A DNA stretch of 64,000 bases from Rhodovarius crocodyli (GTDB lineage Bacteria > Pseudomonadota > Alphaproteobacteria > Acetobacterales > Acetobacteraceae), in assembly GCF_004005855.1 (NCBI RefSeq), contig NZ_SACL01000001.1:1177580-1241579 (forward strand), in the 5' to 3' direction. A program made the translations under genes and the position numbers. Shown in pieces: positions 7,393-16,770 of this stretch. Within the stretch, counting starts at the first letter, position 1. Each line of letters begins with the position of its first letter. Below the pieces are notes generated by a model, which did not search any database, was not told the DNA's origin, and was given only the letters and a program-made list of their open reading frames with translations.

Positions 7393-10362
7393 ATGTTCGA
7401 AGCACGCGTCCGCGCCATTCTCGGCCCGACCAACACGGGTAAGACCCACCTCGCCATGGAGCGGATGCTGTCGCATTCCTCCGGCATCATCGGCTTTCCG
7501 CTGCGCCTGCTGGCGCGCGAGAATTACGACCGCATGGTGGCCGCCAAGGGCGAGCGCAACGTGGCCCTCATCACCGGCGAGGAAAAGATCGTCCCGCCGG
7601 ATGCGAAGTGGTTCGCCTGCACGGTGGAGGCCATGCCCCTCGACCGTCGCGTCGAATTCGTCGCGGTGGACGAGATCCAGCTCTGCGCCGACCCGGATCG
7701 CGGCCACGTCTTCACCGACCGGCTGATGAACGCGCGCGGCATGGTGGAAACCATGTTCATGGGCGCGGAGACCATCCGCCCGCTGCTGCAGCGCCTGGTG
7801 CCGCAGGTCGAGATCGACACCCGCCCGCGCCTGTCGCAGCTGACGCATTCGGGCTTCACCAAGCTCGGCCGCCTGCCGCCGCGCAGCGCCGTCGTCGCCT
7901 TCTCGGCCGGTGAGGTCTACGCGATCGCCGAAGCCATCCGCACCCGCCGCGGCGGCTGTGCGGTGGTGATGGGCCGCCTGTCGCCGCGCACCCGCAACGC
8001 CCAGGTGGCGCTGTACCAGAACCGCGAGGTGGACTTCCTGGTGGCGACGGACGCCATCGGCATGGGCCTGAACATGGATGTGGACCATGTGGCCTTCGCG
8101 TCGCTCGTGAAGTTCGACGGCCACGCGCCCCGCCTGCTGCAGCCGCAGGAAGCCGCCCAGATCGCCGGCCGCGCCGGCCGCGGCATGCGCGACGGCACCT
8201 TCGGCACCACGGGCGACTGCAAGCCCCTGCCCGAGGACATGGTCGAGAAGATCGAGAACCACCAGTTCGAGACGCTGAAGACCGTCGCCTGGCGCAACCC
8301 CGAGCTCGACTTCACCAGCATCGACGCGCTGCTGGACAGCCTGGCGGCCCCCCCGCCGGCCCCCGGCCTGGCCAAGGGCCATGACGCCACCGACCACATC
8401 GTGCTGAACGCCCTGTCGCGTGAGCAGGACATCCGCCGCATGGCCCAGGGCCGGTCGCGCGTGGGCCTGCTGTGGGATGCGTGCTCGGTGCCCGATTTCC
8501 GCAAGCTGGCGGATGACAGCCACACGCGCCTGTGCGGCACCATCTACAAGCACCTGGTCGAGGACGGCGCCCTGCCGGCCGATTGGGTGTTGAGCCAGAT
8601 CGCCGCCACCAGCAGCACCGAGGGCGACATCGACACGCTGATGGCGCGCCTGTCCGCCATCCGCACCTGGTCCTATGTGGCCGCGCGCGGTGACTGGCTG
8701 CGCAACGCCATCGAATGCCAGGGCCAGGCCCGCATCGCGGAGGACGCGCTGTCCGACGCGCTGCATGAGCGCCTGACCCAGCGCTTCGTGGACCGCCGCG
8801 CGGCCCATCTGATCCGCCGCCTGGACCCGGGCAGCGAGGAGGAATTGCTGTCCGCCGTCACGCGCCAGGGCGAGGTGATCGTCGAGGGCCACAATGTCGG
8901 CAAGGTGGCGGGCTTCCTGTTCCACCCCGACACGACGGCCGAGGACGAGGAGACCCGCAAGCTGGTGCTGCGCGCCGCGCGCCGTGCCCTGCGTGAGGAA
9001 ATGCCCCGCCGCGTGGCCTCTCTGGAACTGGCGAAGGCCGAGGCCTTCTCCCTGACCCAGGACCACAAGATCGCCTGGGACGGCGCCGAGGTGGCGCGCC
9101 TGCGCCCCGGTTCCGAGGCGGCCAAGCCCCAGGTCGAGGTGCTGCCGAGCGAGTTCCTGGACGGCGCCCAGCGTGAGCGCGTGCGCGTCCGCCTCGCGGC
9201 CTATATCGACGGCATCCTGACCAAGGACCTGGCGAGCATCGCCGCCGTCGAGGCCAAGGCCGAGAGCGACAACACCCTGCGCGGCCCGGCCTTCGAGCTG
9301 CGCGAAACCCTGGGCCTGAAGCCCGGCGGCACCAAGCAGGCGATCGCCCAGGAAGTCTCGGCCAAGCTGAAGGCCATCGGCGCCCGCGCCGGCCGCTATG
9401 CGCTGTATGTGCCGGAGGCCCTGAAGCCCCGCGCCATGGGCCTGCGCGCGTTGCTGTGGTCGCTGTCGCGCAACATCCCCACGCCGGAACTGCCGGCGCC
9501 GGGGCTGGTGACCATCCCCAGCGACGGCGTGCTGGCGCTGACCTGGCCGCAGGGCTTCGCCGAGGCCATCGGCTGGGTGAATGCCGGCCCGATCCTGATG
9601 CGCCTCGATGTGGCGGAACGCGCGGGCGGCGAGCTGGCCTATGCCACCCGCCGCGGCCCCGCGCCCCTGCCGACCGAGGTTCTGGCGCGCTACGGCATCA
9701 AGCCGGAGCAGGTGGGCATCGTGCTGGCGGGCCTCGGCTTCCGCCTGATCGAGGCCGAGACCCTGCCGGATGACATGTACGGCCCGGCCCTGCCGGCGCG
9801 CGTGGCCTGGGCCCGCCCGCCGCGCCCCGAGCGCCCGCAGCACCATCGCGGCCCCCGCCGGGACGGCGAAGGTGGCCCCCGCCGGGACGGCGAGCAGCGC
9901 GGCCCGCGCCGTGAGGGTGAGAACCGTGGCCCGCGCGGCCCGCGCCGCGACCAGGCCGCCCCCGCCGAGGGTGGCGCCCCGGCCGAGGCCGGTGCCGAGC
10001 AGGCCCCGCGCCCCGACCGTGGCCCCCGCCCGCCCCGCCGCGACGGCGAGAACCGTGGCCCGCGCCGCGAAGGCGACCGCCCGCGTGGTGACCGGCCGCA
10101 AGGCGATCGCCCCCAGGGTGAGCGCCCCCATGGTGAACGTAGGGGCGACCGTCCCCAGGGTGAGCGCCCCCAGGGTGATCGCAGGGGCGACCGCCCCCAG
10201 GGCGACCGTCCGCGCTTCCAGGGCGACCGCCCGCGCCGTGACGACCGTGACAAGCGCGGCGGCGCCGGTGGCCCCGAGACCCGCGTCTATCACCAGGACA
10301 AGCCGGCCGCGGCGGCCGAGGACAATCCCTTCGCCAAGCTGGCCGCGCTCAAACTAAAGTAA
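7393..10362 (+). CDS. SUV3-like superfamily 2 RNA helicase with Arg/Gly-rich tail
   Basis: Starts at ATG 7393 (MFEARVRAILGP), two residues before the fold; the frame is open upstream but lies antisense to the GNAT gene. 989 residues. Walker A GPTNTGKTH (7423-7449), DEIQ box (about 7669-7680), and motif VI QEAAQIAGRAGRGMRDG (about 8146-8196). The core and the following helical part match alphaproteobacterial homologues of mitochondrial SUV3, which unwinds RNA with a degradosome partner. Residues beyond about 810 are a disordered tail of PRRDGE, RGD and RPQGER units, probably RNA-binding. The DNA of this tail is a degenerate short tandem repeat. Confidence 0.9.
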   Translation: MFEARVRAILGPTNTGKTHLAMERMLSHSSGIIGFPLRLLARENYDRMVAAKGERNVALITGEEKIVPPDAKWFACTVEAMPLDRRVEFVAVDEIQLCADPDRGHVFTDRLMNARGMVETMFMGAETIRPLLQRLVPQVEIDTRPRLSQLTHSGFTKLGRLPPRSAVVAFSAGEVYAIAEAIRTRRGGCAVVMGRLSPRTRNAQVALYQNREVDFLVATDAIGMGLNMDVDHVAFASLVKFDGHAPRLLQPQEAAQIAGRAGRGMRDGTFGTTGDCKPLPEDMVEKIENHQFETLKTVAWRNPELDFTSIDALLDSLAAPPPAPGLAKGHDATDHIVLNALSREQDIRRMAQGRSRVGLLWDACSVPDFRKLADDSHTRLCGTIYKHLVEDGALPADWVLSQIAATSSTEGDIDTLMARLSAIRTWSYVAARGDWLRNAIECQGQARIAEDALSDALHERLTQRFVDRRAAHLIRRLDPGSEEELLSAVTRQGEVIVEGHNVGKVAGFLFHPDTTAEDEETRKLVLRAARRALREEMPRRVASLELAKAEAFSLTQDHKIAWDGAEVARLRPGSEAAKPQVEVLPSEFLDGAQRERVRVRLAAYIDGILTKDLASIAAVEAKAESDNTLRGPAFELRETLGLKPGGTKQAIAQEVSAKLKAIGARAGRYALYVPEALKPRAMGLRALLWSLSRNIPTPELPAPGLVTIPSDGVLALTWPQGFAEAIGWVNAGPILMRLDVAERAGGELAYATRRGPAPLPTEVLARYGIKPEQVGIVLAGLGFRLIEAETLPDDMYGPALPARVAWARPPRPERPQHHRGPRRDGEGGPRRDGEQRGPRREGENRGPRGPRRDQAAPAEGGAPAEAGAEQAPRPDRGPRPPRRDGENRGPRREGDRPRGDRPQGDRPQGERPHGERRGDRPQGERPQGDRRGDRPQGDRPRFQGDRPRRDDRDKRGGAGGPETRVYHQDKPAAAAEDNPFAKLAALKLK
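9835..10265 (+). repeat. Degenerate coding repeat in the helicase tail
   Basis: Within the helicase gene, short units encoding R-G-D-R-P-Q, R-P-Q-G-E and G-P-R-R-D/E-G recur about 25 times. The densest part is 10075-10250, with near-identical GGCGACCG.CCCCAGGG blocks. Such arrays can expand or contract in frame. It is not a CRISPR: units are contiguous, coding and lack spacers. Confidence 0.75.
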
Positions 10363-10374
10363 CGGTTCGGCAAC

Positions 10375-10400
10375 GCCGGGGCGCCTTCGGGCGTTCCGGC
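10375..10400 (+). terminator. GC-rich hairpin after the helicase gene
   Basis: GCCGGGGCGCC at 10375-10385 pairs with GGCGTTCCGGC ending at 10400 around a TTCG loop, 13 bases after the helicase stop. No T-run follows, so termination or attenuation is only possible, not certain. Confidence 0.35.
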
Positions 10401-10422
10401 TTCAGCCACACCAGGAACCGTC

Positions 10423-11277
10423 ATGCGTCTGCCAGGCCAGGAAAGCGACAACATCGAGGACCGCCGCGGGTCACGCGGGGGTGGGCTGGTGGTCGGCGGC
10501 GGGCTGGGAACCGTGGCGCTGGTCGTCATCTCCCTGCTGCTGGGCGTGGACCCGCGCGTGCTGCTGCAGCAGCTGGACCCGGGTGGCGGCGGCGGTGGCG
10601 GCTACAGCGAACAGCAGACGCGCCAGCCCGCGCCCGATGACGGCGCCCGCCGTTTCGTCGCCCAGGTGCTGGCCACCACCGAGGAAAGCTGGACCGCCCT
10701 GTTCCGTGAGGCAGGGCGCAACTACACGCCCCCGCGCCTGGTGCTGTTCAGCCGCGGCACGCAGACCGGCTGCGGCAACGCGCCCTCCTCCGTCGGGCCG
10801 TTCTATTGCCCGGAGGACCAGCGGGTCTACATCGACCTCGACTTCCTGTCCTCGATGCAGCGGGAACTGAACGCGCCCGGCGATTTCGCCCGCGCCTATG
10901 TCATCGCGCATGAGGTGGGCCACCATGTTCAGGAACAGCTGGGCATCATCCAGCGCGTGAACGCCGCCCGCCAGCGCATGAGCGAGCGCGACGCCAACGC
11001 CCTGTCCGTGCGGCTGGAACTGCAGGCCGACTGCTTCGCCGGCGTCTGGGCCAACCGCACCCAGGCCCGCCACCAGATCCTGGAAAACGGCGATGTGGAG
11101 GCCGGCATGAACGCCGCCGCCGCCGTGGGCGATGACCGGCTGCAGCGCCGCAGCCAGGGCCAGGTGGTGCCGGAAAGCTTCACCCACGGCACCTCCGCCC
11201 AGCGCGTGCGCTGGTTCAAGCAGGGGATGGAAGTCGGCCGGATCGACGCCTGCGACACCTTCAATACCGGGCGCTAG
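10423..11277 (+). CDS. YpfJ-type neutral zinc metallopeptidase
   Basis: 284 residues; AGGAA lies just ahead of the ATG. The N-terminus has RLPGQESDNIEDRRG, typical of the family, then one transmembrane helix (about residues 25-42) and a glycine-rich linker. The catalytic domain carries VIAHEVGHHVQEQLGI, an HExxH zinc site, and downstream LELQADCFAGVWA with the ligand Glu/Asp region. Family members are membrane-anchored, cytoplasmic- or periplasmic-facing proteases without a firm role. It probably follows the helicase on the same transcript. Confidence 0.9.
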   Translation: MRLPGQESDNIEDRRGSRGGGLVVGGGLGTVALVVISLLLGVDPRVLLQQLDPGGGGGGGYSEQQTRQPAPDDGARRFVAQVLATTEESWTALFREAGRNYTPPRLVLFSRGTQTGCGNAPSSVGPFYCPEDQRVYIDLDFLSSMQRELNAPGDFARAYVIAHEVGHHVQEQLGIIQRVNAARQRMSERDANALSVRLELQADCFAGVWANRTQARHQILENGDVEAGMNAAAAVGDDRLQRRSQGQVVPESFTHGTSAQRVRWFKQGMEVGRIDACDTFNTGR

Positions 11278-11309
11278 CCACCCCGGCCGGGCTGCGCTAA
11301 CCGGGGTCG

Positions 11310-13886
11310 ATGCACCCCAACCGCCCCCCGGCCGACGGCGCCACCCCCGCGATGGCGCAATGGTACGCGGCCAAGGCCGCCCACCCGGACGCGCTGCTGT
11401 TCTTCCGCATGGGCGATTTCTACGAGCTGTTCTTCGATGACGCCGAAGCGGCGGCCGAGGCGCTGTCCATCGCGCTGACCTATCGCGGTGAGCACCAGGG
11501 CGTGCCGATCTCCATGTGCGGCGTGCCGCATCACAGCCATGAGGCCTATCTGGCCCGGCTGATCCGGCGCGGCTTCCGGGTGGCCATCTGCGACCAGATG
11601 GAAAGCCCGGAGGAAGCCAAGGCCCGCAAGGCGCCCACCATCCGCCGGGAGGTGGTGCGCATCGTCACCCCCGGCACCGTCACCGAGGACGCGCTGCTGG
11701 AAGCCGCCCGCCCGGCCTGGCTGCTGGCGCTGGCCAAGGGCGGCGCCGCCTGGCTGGACGTGACCAGCGGCGCCTTCGAGACCGAGGACAACCCCGATAT
11801 CCCCGCCCTGATGGCGCGGCTGGATCCGTCGGAGATCATCGCCGAGGACGGGCTGTGGCCGGATGCCATCGAGGCCGTGGCCCCGCGCGACGCCGCCCGC
11901 CGCATCGCCGCCGCCTTCGATGTCGCGAGCCTTGAGGGCTTCGGCACCTTCACCGAGGCGGAGCTGCGCGCCGCCGCCATGGCGGTGGATTATGTGCGCG
12001 CCACCCAGAACGGACGGCTGCCCTTCCTGATGCGCCCGGTGCCGCGGGGCACCCAGGGCGTGCTGCTGATGGATGCCGCCACCCGCCGCAGCCTGGAGAT
12101 CCTGCGCAGCGAGCGCGGCGAGGCCCGCAGCACCCTGCTGGCCGCCGTGGACCGCACGCTGACGGGCGCCGGCGCGCGCGAACTGGCCGCACGCCTGGCC
12201 GCGCCGCTGGCCAGCCTGCCCGCCATCCAGGCCCGCCATGCGGCGGTCGAGGCCCTGCGCGCCCACCATGAATGGCGCGGCAGCCTGCGCGGCGCGATGA
12301 AGGGCGCGCCCGACATGGCGCGCGCGCTCGCCCGTATCAGCCTGGAACGCTATGCGCCGCGTGACCTAGCGGCGCTGCGCGACGGCCTGACGCGCGCCGA
12401 GGCGATGGCCGGCCATTGCGCCGGGGCCCGCCCCCTGCCGCCCCTGCTGGCCGATGCCGCCGACGCGCTGGTGCCCCCTGAATCCCCGCGCGAGGAACTG
12501 ACCCGCGCCCTGGCCGAGCAGCTGCCCGCGCGGTTCGAGGACGGGGGCGTGATCGCCGCCGGCTATGACGGCCAGCTGGATGCGATGCGCCGCCTGCGGG
12601 ACGATGCGCGGGGCGCGATCGCCGCCATGCAGATGCAGCTGGCCGAGGCCTGGGGCGTGGCGTCGCTGAAGGTGAAGCACCACCAGCAGATGGGCTATCT
12701 GGCCGAGGTGCAGGCCGCCCCCGGTGAGAAGCTGCTGCGCAGCCCGCCCAGCCTGCCCGGCGAGCTGATGCCCCAGCACCGCCAGACCATGGCCAACGCG
12801 CTGCGCTTCACCTGCGGTGCGCTGGTGGAGCTGGACCGCAAGCTTTCCCAGGCCGCCGAGCAGGCGCAGGGGCGTGAGCGCGCCATCGTGCGCCACCTGG
12901 CGGGGCTGTGCGCGCAGGCGGCGCAGGGCATCACCGAGGCCGCGCGCGCGGTCGCGGAATTCGATGTGCACGCCGCCGCCGCCGAACTCGCCCTGGCCAA
13001 TTGGTGCCGACCGGAGATGACGGGCGGCGCCGACTTCCACATCCAGTCCGGCCGCCACCCGGTGGTCGAGGCCGCGCTGACCCGCGCCAAGGGCCCGGCC
13101 TTCGTGCCGAATGACGCGGAGCTGTCGGCCGGGCAGCGCCTGTGCCTGCTGACCGGCCCCAACATGGCCGGTAAATCCACCTTCCTGCGGCAGAACGCGC
13201 TGATGGTGGTGTTGGCGCAGGCCGGCCTGTTCGTGCCCGCCGAGGCCGCGCGGCTGGGCGTGGTGGACCGGCTGTTCAGCCGCGTCGGCGCCAGCGACGA
13301 CCTGGCCGGCGGCCGCTCCACCTTCATGGTGGAAATGACCGAGACGGCGGCCATCCTGAACCAGGCCGGCCCGCGCAGCTTCGTCATCCTGGACGAGGTC
13401 GGGCGCGGCACCGCCACCTGGGACGGGCTGGCCATCGCCTGGGCGGTGCTGGAGGCGCTGCACGACCGCCTGCGCTGCCGCGCCATCTTCGCCACCCACT
13501 TCCATGAGCTGACGGCCCTGGCGGGCAAACTGCCGGAGCTGCGGCTGGCCACCATGCGCGTGCGCGAATGGAAGAACGAGGTGGTGTTCCTGCACAGCGT
13601 GGGCCCGGGTGCGGCCGAGAAAAGCTGGGGCCTGCATGTGGCCCGCCTGGCCGGCGTGCCCCGCACCGTGCTGGGCCGCGCCGAGGCCGTGCTGCACGCG
13701 CTGGAATCCCGCGCCCGCCAGGGCGGCGGCGTGCTGAGCGAGGAATTGCCGCTGTTCGCCCCCAAGCCGGCGGCGGCCCCCGATCACCCGGTGCTGGCGG
13801 CGTTGGCCACGCTGGACCCCGACGCGATGTCCCCGCGCGATGCGCAGGAAGCGCTGTACCGGCTGAAGGCGCTGCTCACTCCTTGA
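11310..13886 (+). CDS. mutS: DNA mismatch repair protein MutS
   Basis: 858 residues, full length. The mismatch-binding domain contains FFRMGDFYELFFDDA, with the Phe-x-Glu motif that stacks on the mispaired base (FYE). The ATPase domain has Walker A GPNMAGKST (residues 616-624), the signature region DDLAGGRSTFMVEMTE, Walker B FVILDEVGRGTATWDG and the switch ATHFHEL. It starts repair by recognising mismatches and recruiting MutL. The 3' end overlaps the convergent DUF429-VOC reading frame by 11 bases. Confidence 0.97.
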   Translation: MHPNRPPADGATPAMAQWYAAKAAHPDALLFFRMGDFYELFFDDAEAAAEALSIALTYRGEHQGVPISMCGVPHHSHEAYLARLIRRGFRVAICDQMESPEEAKARKAPTIRREVVRIVTPGTVTEDALLEAARPAWLLALAKGGAAWLDVTSGAFETEDNPDIPALMARLDPSEIIAEDGLWPDAIEAVAPRDAARRIAAAFDVASLEGFGTFTEAELRAAAMAVDYVRATQNGRLPFLMRPVPRGTQGVLLMDAATRRSLEILRSERGEARSTLLAAVDRTLTGAGARELAARLAAPLASLPAIQARHAAVEALRAHHEWRGSLRGAMKGAPDMARALARISLERYAPRDLAALRDGLTRAEAMAGHCAGARPLPPLLADAADALVPPESPREELTRALAEQLPARFEDGGVIAAGYDGQLDAMRRLRDDARGAIAAMQMQLAEAWGVASLKVKHHQQMGYLAEVQAAPGEKLLRSPPSLPGELMPQHRQTMANALRFTCGALVELDRKLSQAAEQAQGRERAIVRHLAGLCAQAAQGITEAARAVAEFDVHAAAAELALANWCRPEMTGGADFHIQSGRHPVVEAALTRAKGPAFVPNDAELSAGQRLCLLTGPNMAGKSTFLRQNALMVVLAQAGLFVPAEAARLGVVDRLFSRVGASDDLAGGRSTFMVEMTETAAILNQAGPRSFVILDEVGRGTATWDGLAIAWAVLEALHDRLRCRAIFATHFHELTALAGKLPELRLATMRVREWKNEVVFLHSVGPGAAEKSWGLHVARLAGVPRTVLGRAEAVLHALESRARQGGGVLSEELPLFAPKPAAAPDHPVLAALATLDPDAMSPRDAQEALYRLKALLTP

Positions 13887-14268
13887 TCGGGTAGTCCGCC
13901 AGTTCGGGCAGCATGGCCTCGATGACGAAATCCACCAGGGCGTCCGGCGCGTCGAGGTAAAACTCACGCGGGGAATAGCTGCCGACGCCGGCCGGCAGGC
14001 CGCGCGCGGTGAGCCATTCGGCCAGCTTCTCCAGATCGGCGCGCGGCGTGTCGCTGAGGAAGGAGACCTGGGAGCGCAGCTTGTCCTCATCCCGGTTGGT
14101 GGTGGGGCTGCGGCTGAGCTGCAGGTCGATGTTGGCGCCGGGCTGGCGCAACCAGATGGCGCGCTCGGTGCGGCGCAGCTGGGTGAAGCCCAGCTGCGTC
14201 ATGAGCATCTCGGCGATGAGGTCGAAATGCTCGGCGGCGACGCGCTGGGCGATGTGGTTGAAACGCAT
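13876..14268 (-). other. Possible ancestral independent VOC-like ORF (C-terminal part of the fused frame)
   Basis: ATG at 14268 lies exactly at the outer edge of the repeat, and GC content returns to the genomic norm from here on. 130 residues with the beta-alpha-beta pattern of the vicinal-oxygen-chelate superfamily. No clear Shine-Dalgarno precedes it. If translated alone it would be a small VOC protein; metal ligands could not be assigned. Confidence 0.5.
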
Positions 14269-15156
14269 GGTGGGCTTCGCCGACCAGGGGCTCTGCCCCT
14301 GGACCCCGCCAAAGGCCGAAGGGTCTTTGGAAACCGGGAGTTTGAATGGGAGTCCGCCATGCACGGGCTTTGGTACCCAGATGGCGGAATGTTCGTCGCC
14401 ATGAGCCACAGCCGTGCCCATCAGAACGCAGCCGCCAGCCCAGGCAGAAACGATAGCGTCAAGCTTGTCTTCGAATGCTTTCAATTCTGCTGGTGAAGCG
14501 TCCTTGGTTGGAAGCGGCAATGCTGATTTAACGCCACGCACCTGCTGTTCGAGTGCAGCAACGATGCCAGACCAGACTGTGAGAAGGTTGGCCATCCGCT
14601 CCGATAACGGCAGATGCGGCCAATAGCTTTTTCTGGGTTGAGAGCCCCGCGCTTTGTGAACCTTATAGGGCAGCCGAATGGCGGCGCCGGTCAGCTCGAG
14701 CAATGCTGGGTGGGGGTAAATTTCTACCAGTCCGCGGGCGGGACAGCCCGTCACTTCAAGGCCATAACCAGCCATCTCACACTCGACCCGAAATGCCTCG
14801 CTCAGCGGACCTGGACGCTCTGGGATGGGAGAATGAGTGCTGACCTTCCTAGAGCTATATAAAGACGAAATCAGATCGTCCGAGCGGCGTCGTGCAAGGA
14901 TAGGTCTATGGGAAAGGGGCATGTCGACGGCAATGAGGTCGACCGGCTTTCCGATCTGAATGCTCGCAGCATAAAGCAGATTGCGTACGGCGACGCTTTG
15001 CTTTTGCTCACCACCCACAAACGCCGCGTAGGATGCCGCCACACTGACCAGTCGCCAGCCAGTGTCCGTTTCCTCGATCAGCGCGACGCCACTGGGATTC
15101 TTGGTTGTCCATGCCGCATCTATGCCTAGAACAGACCTCCGCAACGCGCCGCTCAT
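13876..15156 (-). CDS. DUF429 (RNase-H-fold) protein joined in frame to a VOC-like domain
   Basis: Residues 1 to about 270 are a DUF429 protein: RSVLGIDAAWT, LIAVDMPLSH, EIYPHPALLELTG, and a closing strand SAIWVPKP. DUF429 is a predicted RNase-H-fold nuclease family of unknown role. The next 26 or so residues (FKLPVSKDPSAFGGVQGQ and on) are encoded by a palindromic repeat (14270-14345). The last 130 residues, beginning MRFNHIAQRV at 14268, look like a separate VOC/glyoxalase-fold protein (WLRQPGANIDLQLS, SQVSFLSD, DAPDALVDFVIEAM). The DUF429 part has lower GC than its neighbours. The start ATG at 15156 takes its GGGAG ribosome-binding site from a second, inverted repeat. Possibly a transferred gene fused by chance readthrough. 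Confidence 0.75.
   Translation of the reverse strand: MSGALRRSVLGIDAAWTTKNPSGVALIEETDTGWRLVSVAASYAAFVGGEQKQSVAVRNLLYAASIQIGKPVDLIAVDMPLSHRPILARRRSDDLISSLYSSRKVSTHSPIPERPGPLSEAFRVECEMAGYGLEVTGCPARGLVEIYPHPALLELTGAAIRLPYKVHKARGSQPRKSYWPHLPLSERMANLLTVWSGIVAALEQQVRGVKSALPLPTKDASPAELKAFEDKLDAIVSAWAGGCVLMGTAVAHGDEHSAIWVPKPVHGGLPFKLPVSKDPSAFGGVQGQSPWSAKPTMRFNHIAQRVAAEHFDLIAEMLMTQLGFTQLRRTERAIWLRQPGANIDLQLSRSPTTNRDEDKLRSQVSFLSDTPRADLEKLAEWLTARGLPAGVGSYSPREFYLDAPDALVDFVIEAMLPELADYPIKE
14270..14345 (+). repeat. GC-rich palindromic repeat, translated inside the DUF429-VOC frame
   Basis: Contains the palindrome CCAGGGGCTCTGCCCCTGG (14284-14302), then CCAAAGGCCGAAGGGTCTTTGG and an end GGGAGTTTG (14336-14344). 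The same modules occur at 31694-31910 and 50345-50545. Faces an inverted partner at 15159-15231 across the DUF429 gene. Confidence 0.8.
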
Positions 15157-15158
15157 CC

Positions 15159-15231
15159 CAAACTCCCAGCAGGGGTCCGGGGAGATCTTATCTCTCCGGC
15201 GGGAGAGCGCGAGAGGGCAGCGCCCTCTCGC
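15159..15231 (-). repeat. Inverted partner repeat between cysS and the DUF429 gene
   Basis: Begins CAAACTCCC (15159-15167), the inverse of the GGGAGTTTG end of the 14.3 kb copy, and finishes with a 10-bp-stem hairpin (15209-15218 with 15222-15231) directly beyond the cysS stop codon. It may end cysS transcription. On the minus strand its GGGAG is six bases from the DUF429 start codon. Confidence 0.75.
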
Positions 15232-16650
15232 TTAGCCGCGCCGCCAAGTGGTGACGCCCCCGGTATCTTCCAGCACCACGCCCATCGCCGTCAGCTCGCC
15301 GCGAATGCGATCCGCCTCGGCCCAGTTCTTCGCCACGCGTGCCGCCTGCCGGGCGGCGATGGCCGCCTCGATCTGCGCTGCGTCGTCGCTGCTGCCGCCC
15401 TGGCGCCACTCGGCCGGGTCGTGCCACAGCAGGCCCAGCACCTTGGCCACCTCCAGCACGGCCGCGCGGGCCTCACCGGGTTCGGGCACCCAGGGGAAGG
15501 GCGTGCGGGCGTGCACGGCCGCTGCCGAGCCACCCACATTGGCCACGTTTTCCAGCGTGCGCAGGTCACGCAGCCGGGCCAGCGCCAAGGGGGTGTTCAG
15601 GTCGTCGCCCAGCGGTTCCAGCGCCCAGTTCACCATGCCCAGATGCGGCCGCGCCTCGGGCGCCTGGCGGGCCAGCATGGCGTAGAAGTCGTCCAGCTCC
15701 GCCTTGCACTCCTCCAGCGCCGCCACGCTGTAATCCAGCGCGGAGCGGTAATGCGTGCGCAGCAGCAGCAGGCGGAACGCCTCGCCGGCCCAGGCGCCGC
15801 GGCCCAGGATGTCCCGCACGGTCAGGAAATTGCCGAGCGACTTGGACATCTTCTCGCCGTCCACGAGAAGCATGCCGTTGTGCACCCAGTAATTGGCCAT
15901 GCGCTTGGTGTTGTTGGCGCAGCAGCTCTGGGCCAGCTCGTTCTCATGGTGCGGGAAGATCAGGTCATGCCCGCCGCCATGGATGTCGAATTCCGGGCCC
16001 AGGATGTCCTCGGACATGGCGGAGCATTCGATGTGCCAGCCCGGACGCCCACGGCCCCAGGGGCTGTCCCAGCCCGGGGTCTCGGCATCGGAGGGCTTCC
16101 ACAGCACGAAGTCGCCGGCGTCGTGCTTATAGGGCGCGACCTCGACGCGGGCGCCGGCCAGCAGCTCGTCAGGGCTGCGGCCCGACAGGCTGCCGTACTC
16201 CGGAAAACTGCCGACGCTGAACAGCACATGGCCCTGCTCGGCATAGGCATGCCCGCGTGAGATCAGCCGCTGGCACATGCCCACCATCTGCGGGATGTAC
16301 TGGGTCGCGCGCGGCTCCACATCGGGCGGCAGGGCGTTCAGGGCCGCCATATCGGCGTGGAAATCGGCGGTGGTGCGGGCGGTGATGGCGCCGATCGGCT
16401 CGCCGCTCTCACGCGCGCGGGCGTTGATCTTGTCGTCCACGTCCGTGATGTTGCGGGCGTAGGTCACGCGCGGATACACGCGCCGCAGCAGCCGCGACAG
16501 CACGTCGAACACCACCACCGGGCGCGCATTGCCCAGATGCGCCAGGTCATAGACCGTGGGGCCGCAGACATAGAGCCGCACATGATCGGGGTCGATCGGC
16601 GTGAAGGCGTCCTTGCGGCGCGTCAGGCTGTTGTGGAAGTGCAGTTGCAT
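15232..16650 (-). CDS. cysS: Cysteinyl-tRNA synthetase
   Basis: 472 residues, class I synthetase that charges tRNA-Cys. Contains [19 protein letters not shown], with the zinc Cys and the HIGH-type motif, [12 protein letters not shown] and [11 protein letters not shown] (other zinc ligands), and KMSKSLGNF. Full length. It precedes a repeat with a strong hairpin, and its upstream gap to gltX is 120 bases, so the two synthetases may share a transcript. Confidence 0.97.
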   Translation of the reverse strand: MQLHFHNSLTRRKDAFTPIDPDHVRLYVCGPTVYDLAHLGNARPVVVFDVLSRLLRRVYPRVTYARNITDVDDKINARARESGEPIGAITARTTADFHADMAALNALPPDVEPRATQYIPQMVGMCQRLISRGHAYAEQGHVLFSVGSFPEYGSLSGRSPDELLAGARVEVAPYKHDAGDFVLWKPSDAETPGWDSPWGRGRPGWHIECSAMSEDILGPEFDIHGGGHDLIFPHHENELAQSCCANNTKRMANYWVHNGMLLVDGEKMSKSLGNFLTVRDILGRGAWAGEAFRLLLLRTHYRSALDYSVAALEECKAELDDFYAMLARQAPEARPHLGMVNWALEPLGDDLNTPLALARLRDLRTLENVANVGGSAAAVHARTPFPWVPEPGEARAAVLEVAKVLGLLWHDPAEWRQGGSSDDAAQIEAAIAARQAARVAKNWAEADRIRGELTAMGVVLEDTGGVTTWRRG

Positions 16651-16770
16651 GCGGCGGTATCCGGGAAAGGCGACATGGGGCGAGCGCGCCAGAAAGTGGC
16701 GCGGATCAGCAGCAGCGGATGCGCAGGGCCCAGTCCATGCGCCCTGTATGGGGCCGGGACCGGGCGGCGA

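Noticed and set aside
9835..10265. Possible CRISPR array
   Set aside because: Units are contiguous, of variable length and coding within the helicase tail; no regular spacers and no cas genes.
7357..10293. Long open frame antisense to the helicase gene
   Set aside because: Same GC-bias shadow; no recognisable domain or ribosome-binding site.
13876..14268. Frameshift or assembly error as the cause of the DUF429-VOC fusion
   Set aside because: The joint is an identifiable repeat found elsewhere in the window and the frame passes through it cleanly, so a real insertion explains it better, though not proven.
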